Below, piece by piece: positions 47,923 to 57,362 of a DNA stretch of 64,000 bases. The translations under genes were made by a program, and so were the position numbers. Below the pieces are notes generated by a model that worked only from the letters and a program-made list of their open reading frames with translations, did not search any database and was not told the DNA's origin. Each line of letters starts with the position of its first letter. Positions within the stretch are counted from its first letter, which is position 1. The stretch is from Bacteroidales bacterium (lineage in GTDB: Bacteria > Bacteroidota > Bacteroidia > Bacteroidales > UBA932): assembly GCA_022653675.1 (NCBI GenBank), contig JALCST010000005.1:1-64000 (forward strand). Reading direction: 5' to 3'.

Positions 47923-48507
47923 TTAATTTGCAGATTGGGTTGAAGCACCTGATTTGGCAGGGATTTGGGTAGGCGCGACTTTTTCGGCCGGAATTCCAAG
48001 TTCCTTTTTCGTCAAAGGGAGCAGATCCACCGAAACAACCTCGTTCAAATATATCAATACCCCGGAAGAAGTATCGAATACATATGTGAAGCCTCCATCC
48101 TTTGCAACTTTTTTGACGGCTTCGCGCGCCTTGGAAACGATGGGATCCATATAAAAATTCTGCATCTGCTGATATTCATTGTTCGCATTCTGTTCAAATT
48201 CCTGAATACGCTGGACTATATCCTGTATCTCTTTTTCTTTCGTATCCTTCACTGCCGGAGTCCATGTGTTTACCTTCTGTTGATAGGTATTGTATTTGCT
48301 CTGATATTCGTTCTGCATGCCTGTGAGGGTCTCCTGCAGATCATTTTGATATGCCTGTAGTTTCACGCGCGCGGAATCGGTTTCGCTCATGAGCGAGACC
48401 AACGTATTAAAATTAATATGCCCGAACTTAAAATTCCCGTTCTGGGCGAATGTGACTCCGGAAGTAGTAAAAAGCAGGATAGTCAGAATTGCAATAGTTT
48501 TTTTCAT
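47923..48507 (-). CDS. OmpH/Skp-family periplasmic chaperone, second copy
   Basis: 194 residues. A signal peptide (cleavage near TFAQ) precedes an OmpH domain with a long charged coiled coil (about 45-125) rich in Gln, Lys and Glu. The C-terminal part contains GFTYVFDTSSGVLIYLN, typical of Bacteroidota OmpH proteins, and a low-complexity Ala/Ser/Thr/Gln tail. Skp proteins hold unfolded outer-membrane proteins on their way to BamA. It is the last gene of nadK-uppS-bamA-ompH-ompH, 6 bp after the other copy. Confidence 0.9.
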   Translation of the reverse strand: MKKTIAILTILLFTTSGVTFAQNGNFKFGHINFNTLVSLMSETDSARVKLQAYQNDLQETLTGMQNEYQSKYNTYQQKVNTWTPAVKDTKEKEIQDIVQRIQEFEQNANNEYQQMQNFYMDPIVSKAREAVKKVAKDGGFTYVFDTSSGVLIYLNEVVSVDLLPLTKKELGIPAEKVAPTQIPAKSGASTQSAN

Positions 48508-48513
48508 TGTCAG

Positions 48514-49020
48514 TTATTTTAGTAATTTCAAAATTTCACCGTTGAGGTTGTAGCGGCTATCAGAATAGACGATTCCATTATTGGCCGCCAGATCGATTAT
48601 AAGCATGTAGTTTCCAGATTCCGCCATCGAATCGATGGCATTTTGAACCCGCTTCTTGATAGGACCCACAAGTTCGGCGGTTTTTTGCGCCATAACACCA
48701 TCCTCTCCGAAATAAAGTTTCTGCTTCTCCTTGACTGCTTGCTCTGATGAAATGATCTCCTCTTCCATGGAGCTTCTCTCGGAAACAGAATAGTTCTGCT
48801 TGTTTGCCTGGTAAGACTTGTACATTCTGTCGACTCTTCCAAGGTCATTTTCCACTGCACTCTTGTATTTGTCGGCCAAGTCATTCAACTGCTGCTGGGC
48901 CTGAACGTATTCAGGAATTTGCGCCAGTATCGAATCCGTGTCAATGTATCCGATTCTCTGGGCATTAGCCGCAGTAAGAGATAAAAACAAAACGGAAATA
49001 ACGATAAGTAAACGTTTCAT
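48514..49020 (-). CDS. OmpH/Skp-family periplasmic chaperone, first copy
   Basis: 168 residues. A signal peptide (cleavage near ANAQ) is followed by RIGYIDTDSILAQIPEYVQA, the conserved OmpH opening, a coiled coil of about 35-105, and MLIIDLAANNGIVYSD near the end. It lies 28 bp after bamA and 6 bp before the second copy, so it should be made together with BamA, its functional partner. Confidence 0.92.
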   Translation of the reverse strand: MKRLLIVISVLFLSLTAANAQRIGYIDTDSILAQIPEYVQAQQQLNDLADKYKSAVENDLGRVDRMYKSYQANKQNYSVSERSSMEEEIISSEQAVKEKQKLYFGEDGVMAQKTAELVGPIKKRVQNAIDSMAESGNYMLIIDLAANNGIVYSDSRYNLNGEILKLLK

Positions 49021-49048
49021 AACATATAATATAAAGTAGTTTTCTACC

Positions 49049-51571
49049 CTAAAACTGTTGCCCGATCAGGAAATGGAAATGGCTCTTGGAATCGCTTCCC
49101 GTATTATCGAAGCCCCAACCCCAATCGACACCCAAAAGACCTACTACAGGCAGCTGTACCCTGATTCCCACACCGGCCGAACGCTTGATCTCGAATGGGT
49201 TGAAATCCACGATGTCAGACCAGCAGTTGCCTCCTTCGAGGAAAGTCAGGGCATAAATAGTGGACTGTCCTTGCATCACTACCGGATACCTTAACTCAAC
49301 AGTGAACTTGTCATAGACATTGCCAGCATAATGGCTGTTTACGTATGGGGTAAGGGAATAATTGTCATAGCCCCTGAGACCGATCACTTCGCTTCCATAA
49401 GTATTGTAACCGGTCATCCCGTCACCTCCTACCAGGAACCCTTCAAACGGAGAATAGCCAAGCTTGCGGTTGTAGTATCCGAGGTATCCGAACTGGGCCC
49501 TCGTCATCAGGACCAGATCACCAATGAGCTTGGAAAAGACTGAACCCTTGAGCTCCCATTTGTGGTATTCTATCCAGTTATACTTCTCCTGATCGGTCAT
49601 GGAACTGTAATCGGTGTCGGCGGAACGGAACAGGGAGTAAGGAGGCGTCAACTGAAGCGACAGTTCGAAAGAAGAACCACTGCGCGGATAAATGGATTGG
49701 TCTGTATTGTCACGGGAAAGTTTGACAGTATAACTTATGTTATGAGAAACTCCCGTACTGAATATGAAATTATAATTCCAATCCTTAAGGCTGTAGCTCT
49801 GCCACCCAATTCCGTTATAAAGTACGAAGTAGTTGTCCGGCCATTTGAGACGGGCACCTATTCCGATCTGGGCTCCGTAAATCTCCATATACTCATCGCT
49901 GTTCAAAACTGTATAATAATACGAAGCGTATGAATTCGTCTGTTTTGTGTAGTAGAGCGAAGCCTGGAGTGAAATCGGTTTCACTCCGGTAAGCCACGGT
50001 TCCACAAAACTTGCCGTCAATGCAGTATAATAAGTTCCGTTTGTTTGGAAACGCAATGAAAGGGTCTGGGCATCTCCAAGAGGAACAGGTCTCCACGCTT
50101 CCTTGTTGAAAAGATTGTGAGAAGAAAAATTGTTAAAACTGACTCCAAGGGTACCTACGAACGTATTCGCACCCCATCCTCCCGACAATTCGAACTGACT
50201 GCTCGGTTTCTCCACCACATTGTAGGCAATGTCGACAGTATTGTTGACCGGATTCGGCATTATGTTATAACCCTCTTCAGACGCGGCTTTCTCCGGCTCG
50301 AATGTTCCCATTGAAGCGATTTCACGTATGGATCGTTCGAAATCGGTCTGGCGGAAAAGGTAGCCGGGACGCGTAAATATGGCGCGACGTACCACTTTTT
50401 CGTTCGTAAGGGTATTGCCGTTGATTATGATATGGTTGAACGTAGCAGGTTCACCTTCCACGATCCTCATTTCCACATCCACCGAATCCCCGACAATATT
50501 AAGTTCCACCGGCTGGACATTGAAAAAAAGATATCCCTGGTCGCGATAAAGCTTGGATATTGAGAGTTCGTTCTCCTTGCCACCACCGAAAAGGCGTTTC
50601 TCCATGGTTACGACATCGTATATGTCGCCTTTCTTGATCATCATCACTTTGCTCAATGCCTCTCCGGAATAGACGGAATTGCCCGTCCATGTTATGTTGC
50701 GGAAGTAGTACTTCTTGCCTCGATTTATGTCGATATGTATACCGAGACGATTCGGGGTCATATAATATACCGAATCCTTCTCGATCTTCGCATCCCTGTA
50801 GCCCTTCTCATTAAAGACGGAAACAAGAGACTGCTTGTCGTTCGGATACTCCTTTTCGTTGAATTTCTTGCTGCTGAACAGGTTGTAAATCGACTTGTCC
50901 TTGGTCTTCTTCATTGACTTGTCAAGTTTGAACTTGGAGATATCATCACCCTGCCCGGAATATGAAATAGCCTTGATCCTGACCTTCGGCCCCTTGGTCA
51001 CGTCGAATGTAACGCGGACGGCATTTGCAATCATGGAATCCTTTGCCACCTGGACTTCGACATTACTCTTGAGATAGCCCTTTTCATGATAGTAATCGTT
51101 GATAAGGTCCACGGATGTCTGTTTCACATATTCGGAAAGTTGTTGGCCCTTGCGCAGGTGCAGCTTATCCTTGAGATCGTCCCTTTCGGAATTCTTGACC
51201 CCTTTGTAAATCCATGCCGACACCCTCTCGCGTTCGGCAAGGACAAGCGAAAAATAAGCGGTATCACCTTGACCGAGTGAATCGATGGTAAGACCCACGG
51301 AAGAAAATCTCTTCTGAAGCCATAGTCTCTTTACCACCTGAGAAAGGTCCTGGCTTGGTACAGTCAACTTCTCACCGGGCTGGATACCGGTTATACTGAG
51401 GATGGAACTTTCGTCAATGTATTTGACGCCTTTTACCCGCAGGGCTCCGACCGTATAGGTTTTGGGATGATCATAGTCGACGACTATGCCGGAAGTTTGG
51501 TTTCCCTCCTGAGCAATAGCCGAAAATGTAACGGAGAACAGGAGACAGACGATAATGCAAAAACGTTTCAT
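49049..51571 (-). CDS. bamA: Outer-membrane protein assembly factor BamA
   Basis: 840 residues from the ATG at 51571, which opens a clear signal peptide (MKRFCIIVCLLFSV, cleavage near AIAQ). A start nine codons upstream is possible but gives a poor signal. Five POTRA domains can be placed between about 45 and 450, for example around SILSITGIQPGEKLTVPSQD. The Omp85 barrel fills the rest, with LRGYDNY in the loop 6 region and a C-terminal aromatic HFLIGQQF. It inserts barrel proteins such as the SusC protein in this window into the outer membrane. The operon order uppS, bamA, ompH, ompH is standard for the phylum. Confidence 0.95.
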   Translation of the reverse strand: MKRFCIIVCLLFSVTFSAIAQEGNQTSGIVVDYDHPKTYTVGALRVKGVKYIDESSILSITGIQPGEKLTVPSQDLSQVVKRLWLQKRFSSVGLTIDSLGQGDTAYFSLVLAERERVSAWIYKGVKNSERDDLKDKLHLRKGQQLSEYVKQTSVDLINDYYHEKGYLKSNVEVQVAKDSMIANAVRVTFDVTKGPKVRIKAISYSGQGDDISKFKLDKSMKKTKDKSIYNLFSSKKFNEKEYPNDKQSLVSVFNEKGYRDAKIEKDSVYYMTPNRLGIHIDINRGKKYYFRNITWTGNSVYSGEALSKVMMIKKGDIYDVVTMEKRLFGGGKENELSISKLYRDQGYLFFNVQPVELNIVGDSVDVEMRIVEGEPATFNHIIINGNTLTNEKVVRRAIFTRPGYLFRQTDFERSIREIASMGTFEPEKAASEEGYNIMPNPVNNTVDIAYNVVEKPSSQFELSGGWGANTFVGTLGVSFNNFSSHNLFNKEAWRPVPLGDAQTLSLRFQTNGTYYTALTASFVEPWLTGVKPISLQASLYYTKQTNSYASYYYTVLNSDEYMEIYGAQIGIGARLKWPDNYFVLYNGIGWQSYSLKDWNYNFIFSTGVSHNISYTVKLSRDNTDQSIYPRSGSSFELSLQLTPPYSLFRSADTDYSSMTDQEKYNWIEYHKWELKGSVFSKLIGDLVLMTRAQFGYLGYYNRKLGYSPFEGFLVGGDGMTGYNTYGSEVIGLRGYDNYSLTPYVNSHYAGNVYDKFTVELRYPVVMQGQSTIYALTFLEGGNCWSDIVDFNPFEIKRSAGVGIRVQLPVVGLLGVDWGWGFDNTGSDSKSHFHFLIGQQF

Positions 51572-51608
51572 CGAACAATAAAAATGAACAGTCTGCAAAG
51601 TTAATCTT

Positions 51609-52334
51609 TTATTTTATTTGACCATACCGTCTGTCGCGCTTCGCAAAGCTGTCCAAGGCGGACTGAAACTGAATTTTGCGAAAATCGGGCCATAAAATAT
51701 CTGTAAAGTAAAATTCGGCGTAGGCACATTGCCAAAGCAAAAAATTGCTGATCCTTTTCTCTCCTCCCGTGCGTATCAAAAGATCCGGGTCCGGCACCCC
51801 AGCCGTCTCGAGAAACCGTGAGAACCCGTCCACGTCAATTGAAGGGCAAGGTTCGCCTCTAAGCGCAGCTTCATAGCATTGCCTGCCGTATTTACCGGCA
51901 GCATTCACGATATCCCACTTGCCGCCATAGCAAAACAGGACGAAAAGATCCAGACGGGTATTCGAAGCGGTTTCCCTCTCAGCCTCCTCAATTGGGCCGA
52001 GGACATCGGCAGGAACCGCGGAACGGTCTCCCAGCATGCGGAACCTTATGGAATTTTTTCTGAAAGTCCCCATCTCCCCTATCACTGACGAAGCCATAAG
52101 GGACATAAGCTGTGCTACCTCGTCCGCGGGACGATTCCAGTTTTCGGTGGAGAAAGCGAAAATGGAAAGGTATTCGATCCCCTTTTCGACCGCATATTCG
52201 CAGCACTCGCGAAGGCTTTCCTTTCCTGCAAGATGTCCTTCGGATCTGTTTTCGCCATGTTTGCTGGCCCACCGTCCGTTGCCATCCATTATTATGGCGA
52301 CGTGACGCGGCATTGTTTCATTTACTGTTGTCAT
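51609..52334 (-). CDS. uppS: Isoprenyl transferase (undecaprenyl diphosphate synthase)
   Basis: 241 residues. The catalytic region HVAIIMDGNGRWA (about 11-23) holds the magnesium-binding Asp. FAFSTENWNRP and the C-terminal RTGGEKRISNFLLWQCAYAE are family signatures. It condenses isopentenyl units to the C55 lipid carrier for cell wall synthesis, using precursors from the pathway that starts with Dxs. Its start overlaps the nadK end by 17 bp. Confidence 0.96.
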   Translation of the reverse strand: MTTVNETMPRHVAIIMDGNGRWASKHGENRSEGHLAGKESLRECCEYAVEKGIEYLSIFAFSTENWNRPADEVAQLMSLMASSVIGEMGTFRKNSIRFRMLGDRSAVPADVLGPIEEAERETASNTRLDLFVLFCYGGKWDIVNAAGKYGRQCYEAALRGEPCPSIDVDGFSRFLETAGVPDPDLLIRTGGEKRISNFLLWQCAYAEFYFTDILWPDFRKIQFQSALDSFAKRDRRYGQIK

Positions 52335-53211
52335 TGCGCTTGTCTTCTCCCCAGAATAGTTTTTCCTGTAACGCTTCGATGAAATTGGAATTCTTAAGTG
52401 ATATTGAATTTATCTTGAACCCGGCTTTCCCGAAAACCAGCTTTCGTCCGGAAGTCACAAAAACCATACGGTTGTCCATCGTGAGTATCGCATCACGGCC
52501 TCTTGAATTGAAAGTCACTTCTATATCCGAAGTATCCGGAACGATGAGAGGTCTGACATTAAGATTATGAGGAGCTACAGGGCTTATTATCAACACATTT
52601 GCATCCGGACGCACTATCGGCCCCCCTATGCTCAGGCTATAGGCAGTAGAACCTGTCGGCGTAGCCACCAGAAGTCCGTCGGCCCAATAAGTCGGCAAAT
52701 GTTCCCCGTCTATGCAGACATCTATCGACAACATTACCGAATCGCGTCTTTGCACGACCGCTTCATTTATCGCGAAAGGATAGAAGTTTTCAGGCAATGA
52801 CGGGGAACGCATTTGAAGTACCGTACGTTGCACTACGCGATATTTCCCTTCCAAGAGATCCGAAACCCATCCGTTGGAATCCTGCCCCACCCTTACGGCC
52901 GTAAGGAACCCGAGCCTTCCGAAATTTATTCCTGCGACCGGTATTCCGCTGTCCCTGACGGAAGTCAAAGAAGTCAGGAAAGTACCGTCTCCCCCCAGTG
53001 CAAGAAAAAGCCTGCAATCTGAAGGAAGTTCCTCGCATGTATCGAAAATGCTCCCCTTCGGTAGCAATGCCTTAGTCTCTTCGGGAAGGGCGGCACACAA
53101 CCCACTGCTATATGAAAGGGAAGCCCCTCCTGAGACCAAATCCCTGAGAAGGAGCCTGAGTTTCCCTGTGTTAGAAGCGTCGAAATCCCTCCCGAATATT
53201 GCTACCGTCAT
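52318..53211 (-). CDS. nadK: NAD kinase
   Basis: 297 residues. The conserved GGDGT motif lies in LALGGDGTFLTS (about 71-82), followed by INFGRLGFLTAV and the YWADGLLVATPTGSTAYSLS catalytic region. It makes NADP from NAD and ATP or polyphosphate. First gene of the nadK-uppS-bamA-ompH-ompH operon, with a perfect-consensus promoter at 53238-53268. It is divergent from pdxJ. Confidence 0.96.
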   Translation of the reverse strand: MTVAIFGRDFDASNTGKLRLLLRDLVSGGASLSYSSGLCAALPEETKALLPKGSIFDTCEELPSDCRLFLALGGDGTFLTSLTSVRDSGIPVAGINFGRLGFLTAVRVGQDSNGWVSDLLEGKYRVVQRTVLQMRSPSLPENFYPFAINEAVVQRRDSVMLSIDVCIDGEHLPTYWADGLLVATPTGSTAYSLSIGGPIVRPDANVLIISPVAPHNLNVRPLIVPDTSDIEVTFNSRGRDAILTMDNRMVFVTSGRKLVFGKAGFKINSISLKNSNFIEALQEKLFWGEDKRNDNSK

Positions 53212-53237
53212 ATTGTTATTCTGAATAGTATGAGTTT

Positions 53238-53268
53238 CAAAATTACCAAATAATAGTAAAATCTCAAA
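53238..53268 (-). promoter_or_regulatory. Promoter of the nadK-uppS-bamA-ompH operon
   Basis: On the minus strand TTTG (53268-53265), a 19 nt spacer and TAATTTTG (53245-53238) match the consensus exactly. Confidence 0.72.
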
Positions 53269-53276
53269 TTAATATT

Positions 53277-53284
53277 TAATTTTG
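53277..53284 (+). promoter_or_regulatory. Candidate pdxJ -7 element
   Basis: TAATTTTG matches TAnnTTTG. It ends 6 bp before the pdxJ ATG, so the transcript would be leaderless or nearly so. A good -33 box is not seen, and the element is only 8 bp from the -33 box of the divergent nadK promoter. Confidence 0.5.
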
Positions 53285-53290
53285 CATACT

Positions 53291-54004
53291 ATGACAAGAT
53301 TAAGCGTCAATATAAACAAATTTGCCACTCTACGCAATGCACGCGGGGGCAACAATCCTGATGTATTGAAAGTTGCAAAGGACTGTGAAAGATTCGGGGC
53401 ACAAGGCATAACTGTCCATCCCCGCCCCGACCATCGTCACATCCGCTATACGGATGTCACATCACTCAAACCAATACTTACTACGGAGTTCAACATCGAA
53501 GGCAATCCCATCCCGGAGTTCATAAATCTTGTCATAAAGGTAAAGCCGGCACAGGTAACCCTCGTCCCGGATGCTCCGGATGCGCTTACATCGAATCACG
53601 GATGGAATCCAAAAGCCAACATGAAGTTTCTGAAAGAAACATGCGCAAGGTTCAACGATGCGGGCATACGCACGTCGATATTCATAGACCCGATCCCCGA
53701 AATGATAGACTATGCGTCCGAAACGGGATGCAAAAGAGTGGAACTGTATACTGCGGCATACGCGGAAGGCTATGGCGAAAATCCCGACAAAGCGCTCGAG
53801 CCTTATTATAAGGCGGCTCTCGAAGCGCATAAGTGCGGTTTGGGACTTAATGCCGGACACGACCTCAATCTGGAAAATCTGCGTTATTTCGTAAGGAACA
53901 TCGAGTGGACGGACGAGGTTTCTATAGGCCATGCGCTGATTTGCGACGCGCTTTATCTCGGGCTTGAAAAGACGGTCAAATCTTATCTGGAGCAATTGGC
54001 ATAG
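53291..54004 (+). CDS. pdxJ: Pyridoxine 5'-phosphate synthase
   Basis: 237 residues from the ATG at 53291. The N-terminal [20 protein letters not shown] and [13 protein letters not shown] stretches, the VTLVPDAP motif and the [12 protein letters not shown] region are characteristic. It condenses 3-amino-2-oxopropyl phosphate (1-amino-acetone 3-phosphate) with 1-deoxy-D-xylulose 5-phosphate to make pyridoxine 5'-phosphate. The second substrate is the product of Dxs, whose gene is also in this window. Confidence 0.97.
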   Translation: MTRLSVNINKFATLRNARGGNNPDVLKVAKDCERFGAQGITVHPRPDHRHIRYTDVTSLKPILTTEFNIEGNPIPEFINLVIKVKPAQVTLVPDAPDALTSNHGWNPKANMKFLKETCARFNDAGIRTSIFIDPIPEMIDYASETGCKRVELYTAAYAEGYGENPDKALEPYYKAALEAHKCGLGLNAGHDLNLENLRYFVRNIEWTDEVSIGHALICDALYLGLEKTVKSYLEQLA

Positions 54005-54069
54005 TTTTTATCCGATATTACTTAAATTTGCACACTTTTCGACAAGCAACAACATTATATTTCAATACG

Positions 54070-54717
54070 ATGAAAAAAACATCTTTAATCCTCAGCATCA
54101 TTGCTACCGTCATTTCATGCGCATTACTGGTACTTTTCCTGGTTCTGGTATTGCCTAAAAACAACTCAAAGGGCACCGCATCCGAACCAGGAGAGAAAGT
54201 GACTACCAACGGGCAGGTCGCGTACATACAGCTCGATTCGCTGATAAGCAAATACGATATGTACAACGATCTCAATTCTGCTCTGGAAAGCAAAGCCAAC
54301 AAGGCTCAGGGAGATCTTCAGAGAAGAAGCAACAAGCTGAAAAGCGATATGAACACTTTCGAAAACAATGTGAACAAGGGATTGATAATACGTTCCGAAG
54401 CACAGCGCCAACAACAGGATCTCCTGCAACGCCAGCAAACCCTGGAAAACGATGCCAACAACAAGCAGGCGGAACTGCAGGAGGAGAATCAAGTGATGCT
54501 GAACCGTGTCATAGATGCATTGGAAACCTATATAAAAAAATATAACGAAGACCACAAATACTCTCTAATCTTCACGACAACCGGATTGCCAGGATCCATA
54601 GTAATAGGTGACCCGGCACTCGACATAACAGAAGAGGTCGTCGACGCCATGAACAGGGAATACGTCAAAAAACGCAATTCCAACAAGAGTGATTCCGATT
54701 CAAATACGGAACAGTAG
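54070..54717 (+). CDS. OmpH-like coiled-coil protein with N-terminal anchor, third copy
   Basis: 215 residues from the ATG at 54070. A hydrophobic segment (about 5-30, IIATVISCALLVLFLVLVL) has no clear signal peptidase I site, so it is probably membrane-anchored; a signal-anchor is inferred. The OmpH domain begins QVAYIQLDSLISKYDMYNDL and continues as a charged coiled coil (about 75-155) and a KYSLIFTTTGLPGSIVIGDP region. It differs from the two operon copies by its anchor and its position between pdxJ and purC. It might tether Skp-like activity to the inner membrane. Confidence 0.82.
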   Translation: MKKTSLILSIIATVISCALLVLFLVLVLPKNNSKGTASEPGEKVTTNGQVAYIQLDSLISKYDMYNDLNSALESKANKAQGDLQRRSNKLKSDMNTFENNVNKGLIIRSEAQRQQQDLLQRQQTLENDANNKQAELQEENQVMLNRVIDALETYIKKYNEDHKYSLIFTTTGLPGSIVIGDPALDITEEVVDAMNREYVKKRNSNKSDSDSNTEQ

Positions 54718-54731
54718 GTAAAAGGAACGAG

Positions 54732-55679
54732 ATGGAAGCTCTTACAAATACAAGTTTCAATTTCCCAAACCAGGACGGCAAATACGTAGGGAAAGTCCGC
54801 GACGTATATTCGATTTCGGACAAATACCTGGCGATGGTCGTAACCGACCGCATATCCGCATTCGATGTAGTATTGCCGAAAGGCATTCCCTATAAAGGTC
54901 AGGTACTGAACCAAACCGCATCGCTTTTTCTGGACAAGACATCCGACATAATTCCTAATTGGAAAATTGATTCTCCCGACCCGATGGTAACCGTAGGTTA
55001 CAAATGCAGAAACATTCCGGTCGAATTCATAGTTCGCGGGTACCTCGCCGGTTCGGCATGGAGAGCATATAAATCAGGTGTAAGGGAAATCTGCGGCATA
55101 CGCCTTCCTGAAGGGATGCGCCAGAATGAAAAATTCACCGAACCAATCCTGACGCCAACTACAAAGGCGAAGATAGGGACACACGATGAGGATATTTCTG
55201 GGGAAGACATAGTCAAACGCGGCATACTGGACAAGAAAACTTTGGAAAGGCTTTCCGAAGCTTCGATCGCCCTGTTCAAAAGAGGTAACGAAATCGCTTC
55301 GGACCATGGACTGATCCTTGTAGACACTAAATATGAATTCGGGGAGAAGGATGGCAATCCCGTTCTGATTGACGAAATCCATACCCCAGACTCCTCCCGC
55401 TACTACTACTCGTCCGATTACATGGAAAGGTTCGAAAGCGGACTGGAACCCCGTCAGCTTTCCAAGGAATTCGTTCGTGAATGGTTGATGGACAATGGAT
55501 TCAGTGGGCAGAAGGGACAACGGATCCCGGAAATGACACCGGAAAAGATCGAGGAAATCTCGGATAGATACATAGAACTATACGAAAACGTAACCGGCTG
55601 CAAATTCTTAAAGGCACCTTACGATAATATCGGAAAACGCATCGAGGAAAACGTAAACGGTTTACTTTCCAAACTTTAA
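54732..55679 (+). CDS. purC: Phosphoribosylaminoimidazole-succinocarboxamide synthase
   Basis: 315 residues, the longer SAICAR synthetase form. GKVRDVYSISDKYLAMVVTDRISAFDVVLP near the N-terminus (about 17-46), the VEFIVRGYLAGSAW motif (about 97-110) and LVDTKYEFGEKDGNPVLIDEIHTPDSSRYY identify it. It joins aspartate to CAIR in purine synthesis. Its stop codon is immediately followed by the ATG of the LysM gene with no gap. Confidence 0.97.
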   Translation: MEALTNTSFNFPNQDGKYVGKVRDVYSISDKYLAMVVTDRISAFDVVLPKGIPYKGQVLNQTASLFLDKTSDIIPNWKIDSPDPMVTVGYKCRNIPVEFIVRGYLAGSAWRAYKSGVREICGIRLPEGMRQNEKFTEPILTPTTKAKIGTHDEDISGEDIVKRGILDKKTLERLSEASIALFKRGNEIASDHGLILVDTKYEFGEKDGNPVLIDEIHTPDSSRYYYSSDYMERFESGLEPRQLSKEFVREWLMDNGFSGQKGQRIPEMTPEKIEEISDRYIELYENVTGCKFLKAPYDNIGKRIEENVNGLLSKL

Positions 55680-57362
55680 ATGAAAAGGGCGCTTCTCACA
55701 TTACTTTTATTTTTTGCCGCATTTTCATTTTCTGCAGCCCAAAATTATGTATCTGTACCGGTAACCGTTTCAAAGGAAAAGGTCAGCATTTCCGGTAAGA
55801 TCTACTGGACACACAAAGTTCTCGAGAAGCAAACACTTTATTCAATATCCAAAGCCTACAATGTGCCTGTCAAGGCAATAATGGAGGCCAATCCCGCCTT
55901 GAGTGAAGGACTCAAGGCGGGGAATCTTATCTTCATCCCCTGCGATGCAATAACTAAGGCTATTGCGAAGGACGGCACTTACGACACAAGTAATAAAGTT
56001 CGTGCCGATACCCTACCGGAGGGATATTCCATACACACTGTACGCTGGTTTGAGAACCTCAGCAGCATAGCCGCCAGATCCGGAGTCAGCGAAGAAGCGA
56101 TAATTGAAGTCAACCACCTAAGCGGCAAAAGGGTAAGTCGTCGGCAGAAGTTGCTGATCCCGCCTCCTGGTTACATCCCCGGACAGTTCAGGAATGAAAA
56201 GGAGGATAAGGGAAACGATGAAGAGGAGAAAGATTCCATTGGCGGAAATGATTTCGGAAAAATACCGGAAGAAGAGATGAAAGCGCGCCTGCATCACATA
56301 TCCGGCATTAAGAAGTTCTCGAAATACAATCCCGCCAAGATTTCCATGATTCTTCCCCTGAATTCAGAAAGCGTCCCGAATCAAAACTATATGGATTACT
56401 ACTGCGGCACCCTCATCGCGCTGGAGGATCTGAAAAAAGATGGACTTAACGCCGAATTGACCGTCTGGGATAACGAATCCTCATCCGTGAAGGAACTGGT
56501 CTCCTCCGGGCAACTGAGGAATTCCGACCTGATCATAGGCCCGGTATTGGCTAGTGACGTAGCTGACATGGCTGTTTACTGCGATTCATTCCACATTCCT
56601 TTCGTATCTCCGATGGATCCAAGGGCATCATATGTCATAAGCAAAAGTCCCAACCTTTTTCAGGTTCCGACATCCGAAAGTGCTCGAATAGATAATGCCA
56701 TAAATTCTCTTGGCTATTCGCCTTCCGACAGGGTACTGCTTATCTACGAAAGAGGCGGGAACGACACTTCACTCGTCAGAATGTATCGCGAAACCCTCGA
56801 CAGAGATGGAATCAGATATAAAAGCTACAGCTACGACATACTTGAAGGGCGTTCGGTTAGAAACAATATTGAAGCCCTGATGAACAAGTCCGGCCTTCAG
56901 AAAGTAATAGTGGCGTCGGAGAACGAGGCATTTGTCCTCGATTGTCTCAGAAACCTGAATCTGAGCATCGATTTCGGCGGATACGCCCTGGAGGTGTGGG
57001 GCCAGCCCAAATGGCGCAACTTCGAGACCCTGGACCCGACATATTGCCACAAGGTCAACCTCCATCTCTCCCTTCCATATTTTGTAGATTATTCAAATTC
57101 AAAAGTTAAATCGTTCGTCTCACGTTACCGGGATCTCTACGGGACGGAACCCTCGCCTTTCTCGTTCCAAGGCTATGACATTGCTTATTACTTCATTTCT
57201 GCACTGAATACGATGGGGAAAAACCTCGAGAACTATGTGGAATATTATCCGATGACTCTTTTGCAGTCAAAAATGAAATTCCACCGCAGCGGACGCCACG
57301 GTGGATTCATAAATACGGCGACCAAAGAGGTCGAATATAAATCTGATTACAGGATAGAGTGA
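55680..57362 (+). CDS. LysM and periplasmic-binding-fold envelope protein
   Basis: 560 residues. A signal peptide ends near SAAQ. Two LysM domains (about 43-90, around [20 protein letters not shown], and about 118-165, around [20 protein letters not shown]) bind peptidoglycan. After an acidic linker (about 175-200) comes a type I periplasmic-binding fold like that of amino-acid ABC substrate-binding proteins (about 220-550). The family occurs across Bacteroidota, and a link to cell wall enzymes similar to LpoA is plausible but not shown. It starts directly on the purC stop (TAAATG) and overlaps nagB tail to tail by 16 bp. Confidence 0.85.
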   Translation: MKRALLTLLLFFAAFSFSAAQNYVSVPVTVSKEKVSISGKIYWTHKVLEKQTLYSISKAYNVPVKAIMEANPALSEGLKAGNLIFIPCDAITKAIAKDGTYDTSNKVRADTLPEGYSIHTVRWFENLSSIAARSGVSEEAIIEVNHLSGKRVSRRQKLLIPPPGYIPGQFRNEKEDKGNDEEEKDSIGGNDFGKIPEEEMKARLHHISGIKKFSKYNPAKISMILPLNSESVPNQNYMDYYCGTLIALEDLKKDGLNAELTVWDNESSSVKELVSSGQLRNSDLIIGPVLASDVADMAVYCDSFHIPFVSPMDPRASYVISKSPNLFQVPTSESARIDNAINSLGYSPSDRVLLIYERGGNDTSLVRMYRETLDRDGIRYKSYSYDILEGRSVRNNIEALMNKSGLQKVIVASENEAFVLDCLRNLNLSIDFGGYALEVWGQPKWRNFETLDPTYCHKVNLHLSLPYFVDYSNSKVKSFVSRYRDLYGTEPSPFSFQGYDIAYYFISALNTMGKNLENYVEYYPMTLLQSKMKFHRSGRHGGFINTATKEVEYKSDYRIE

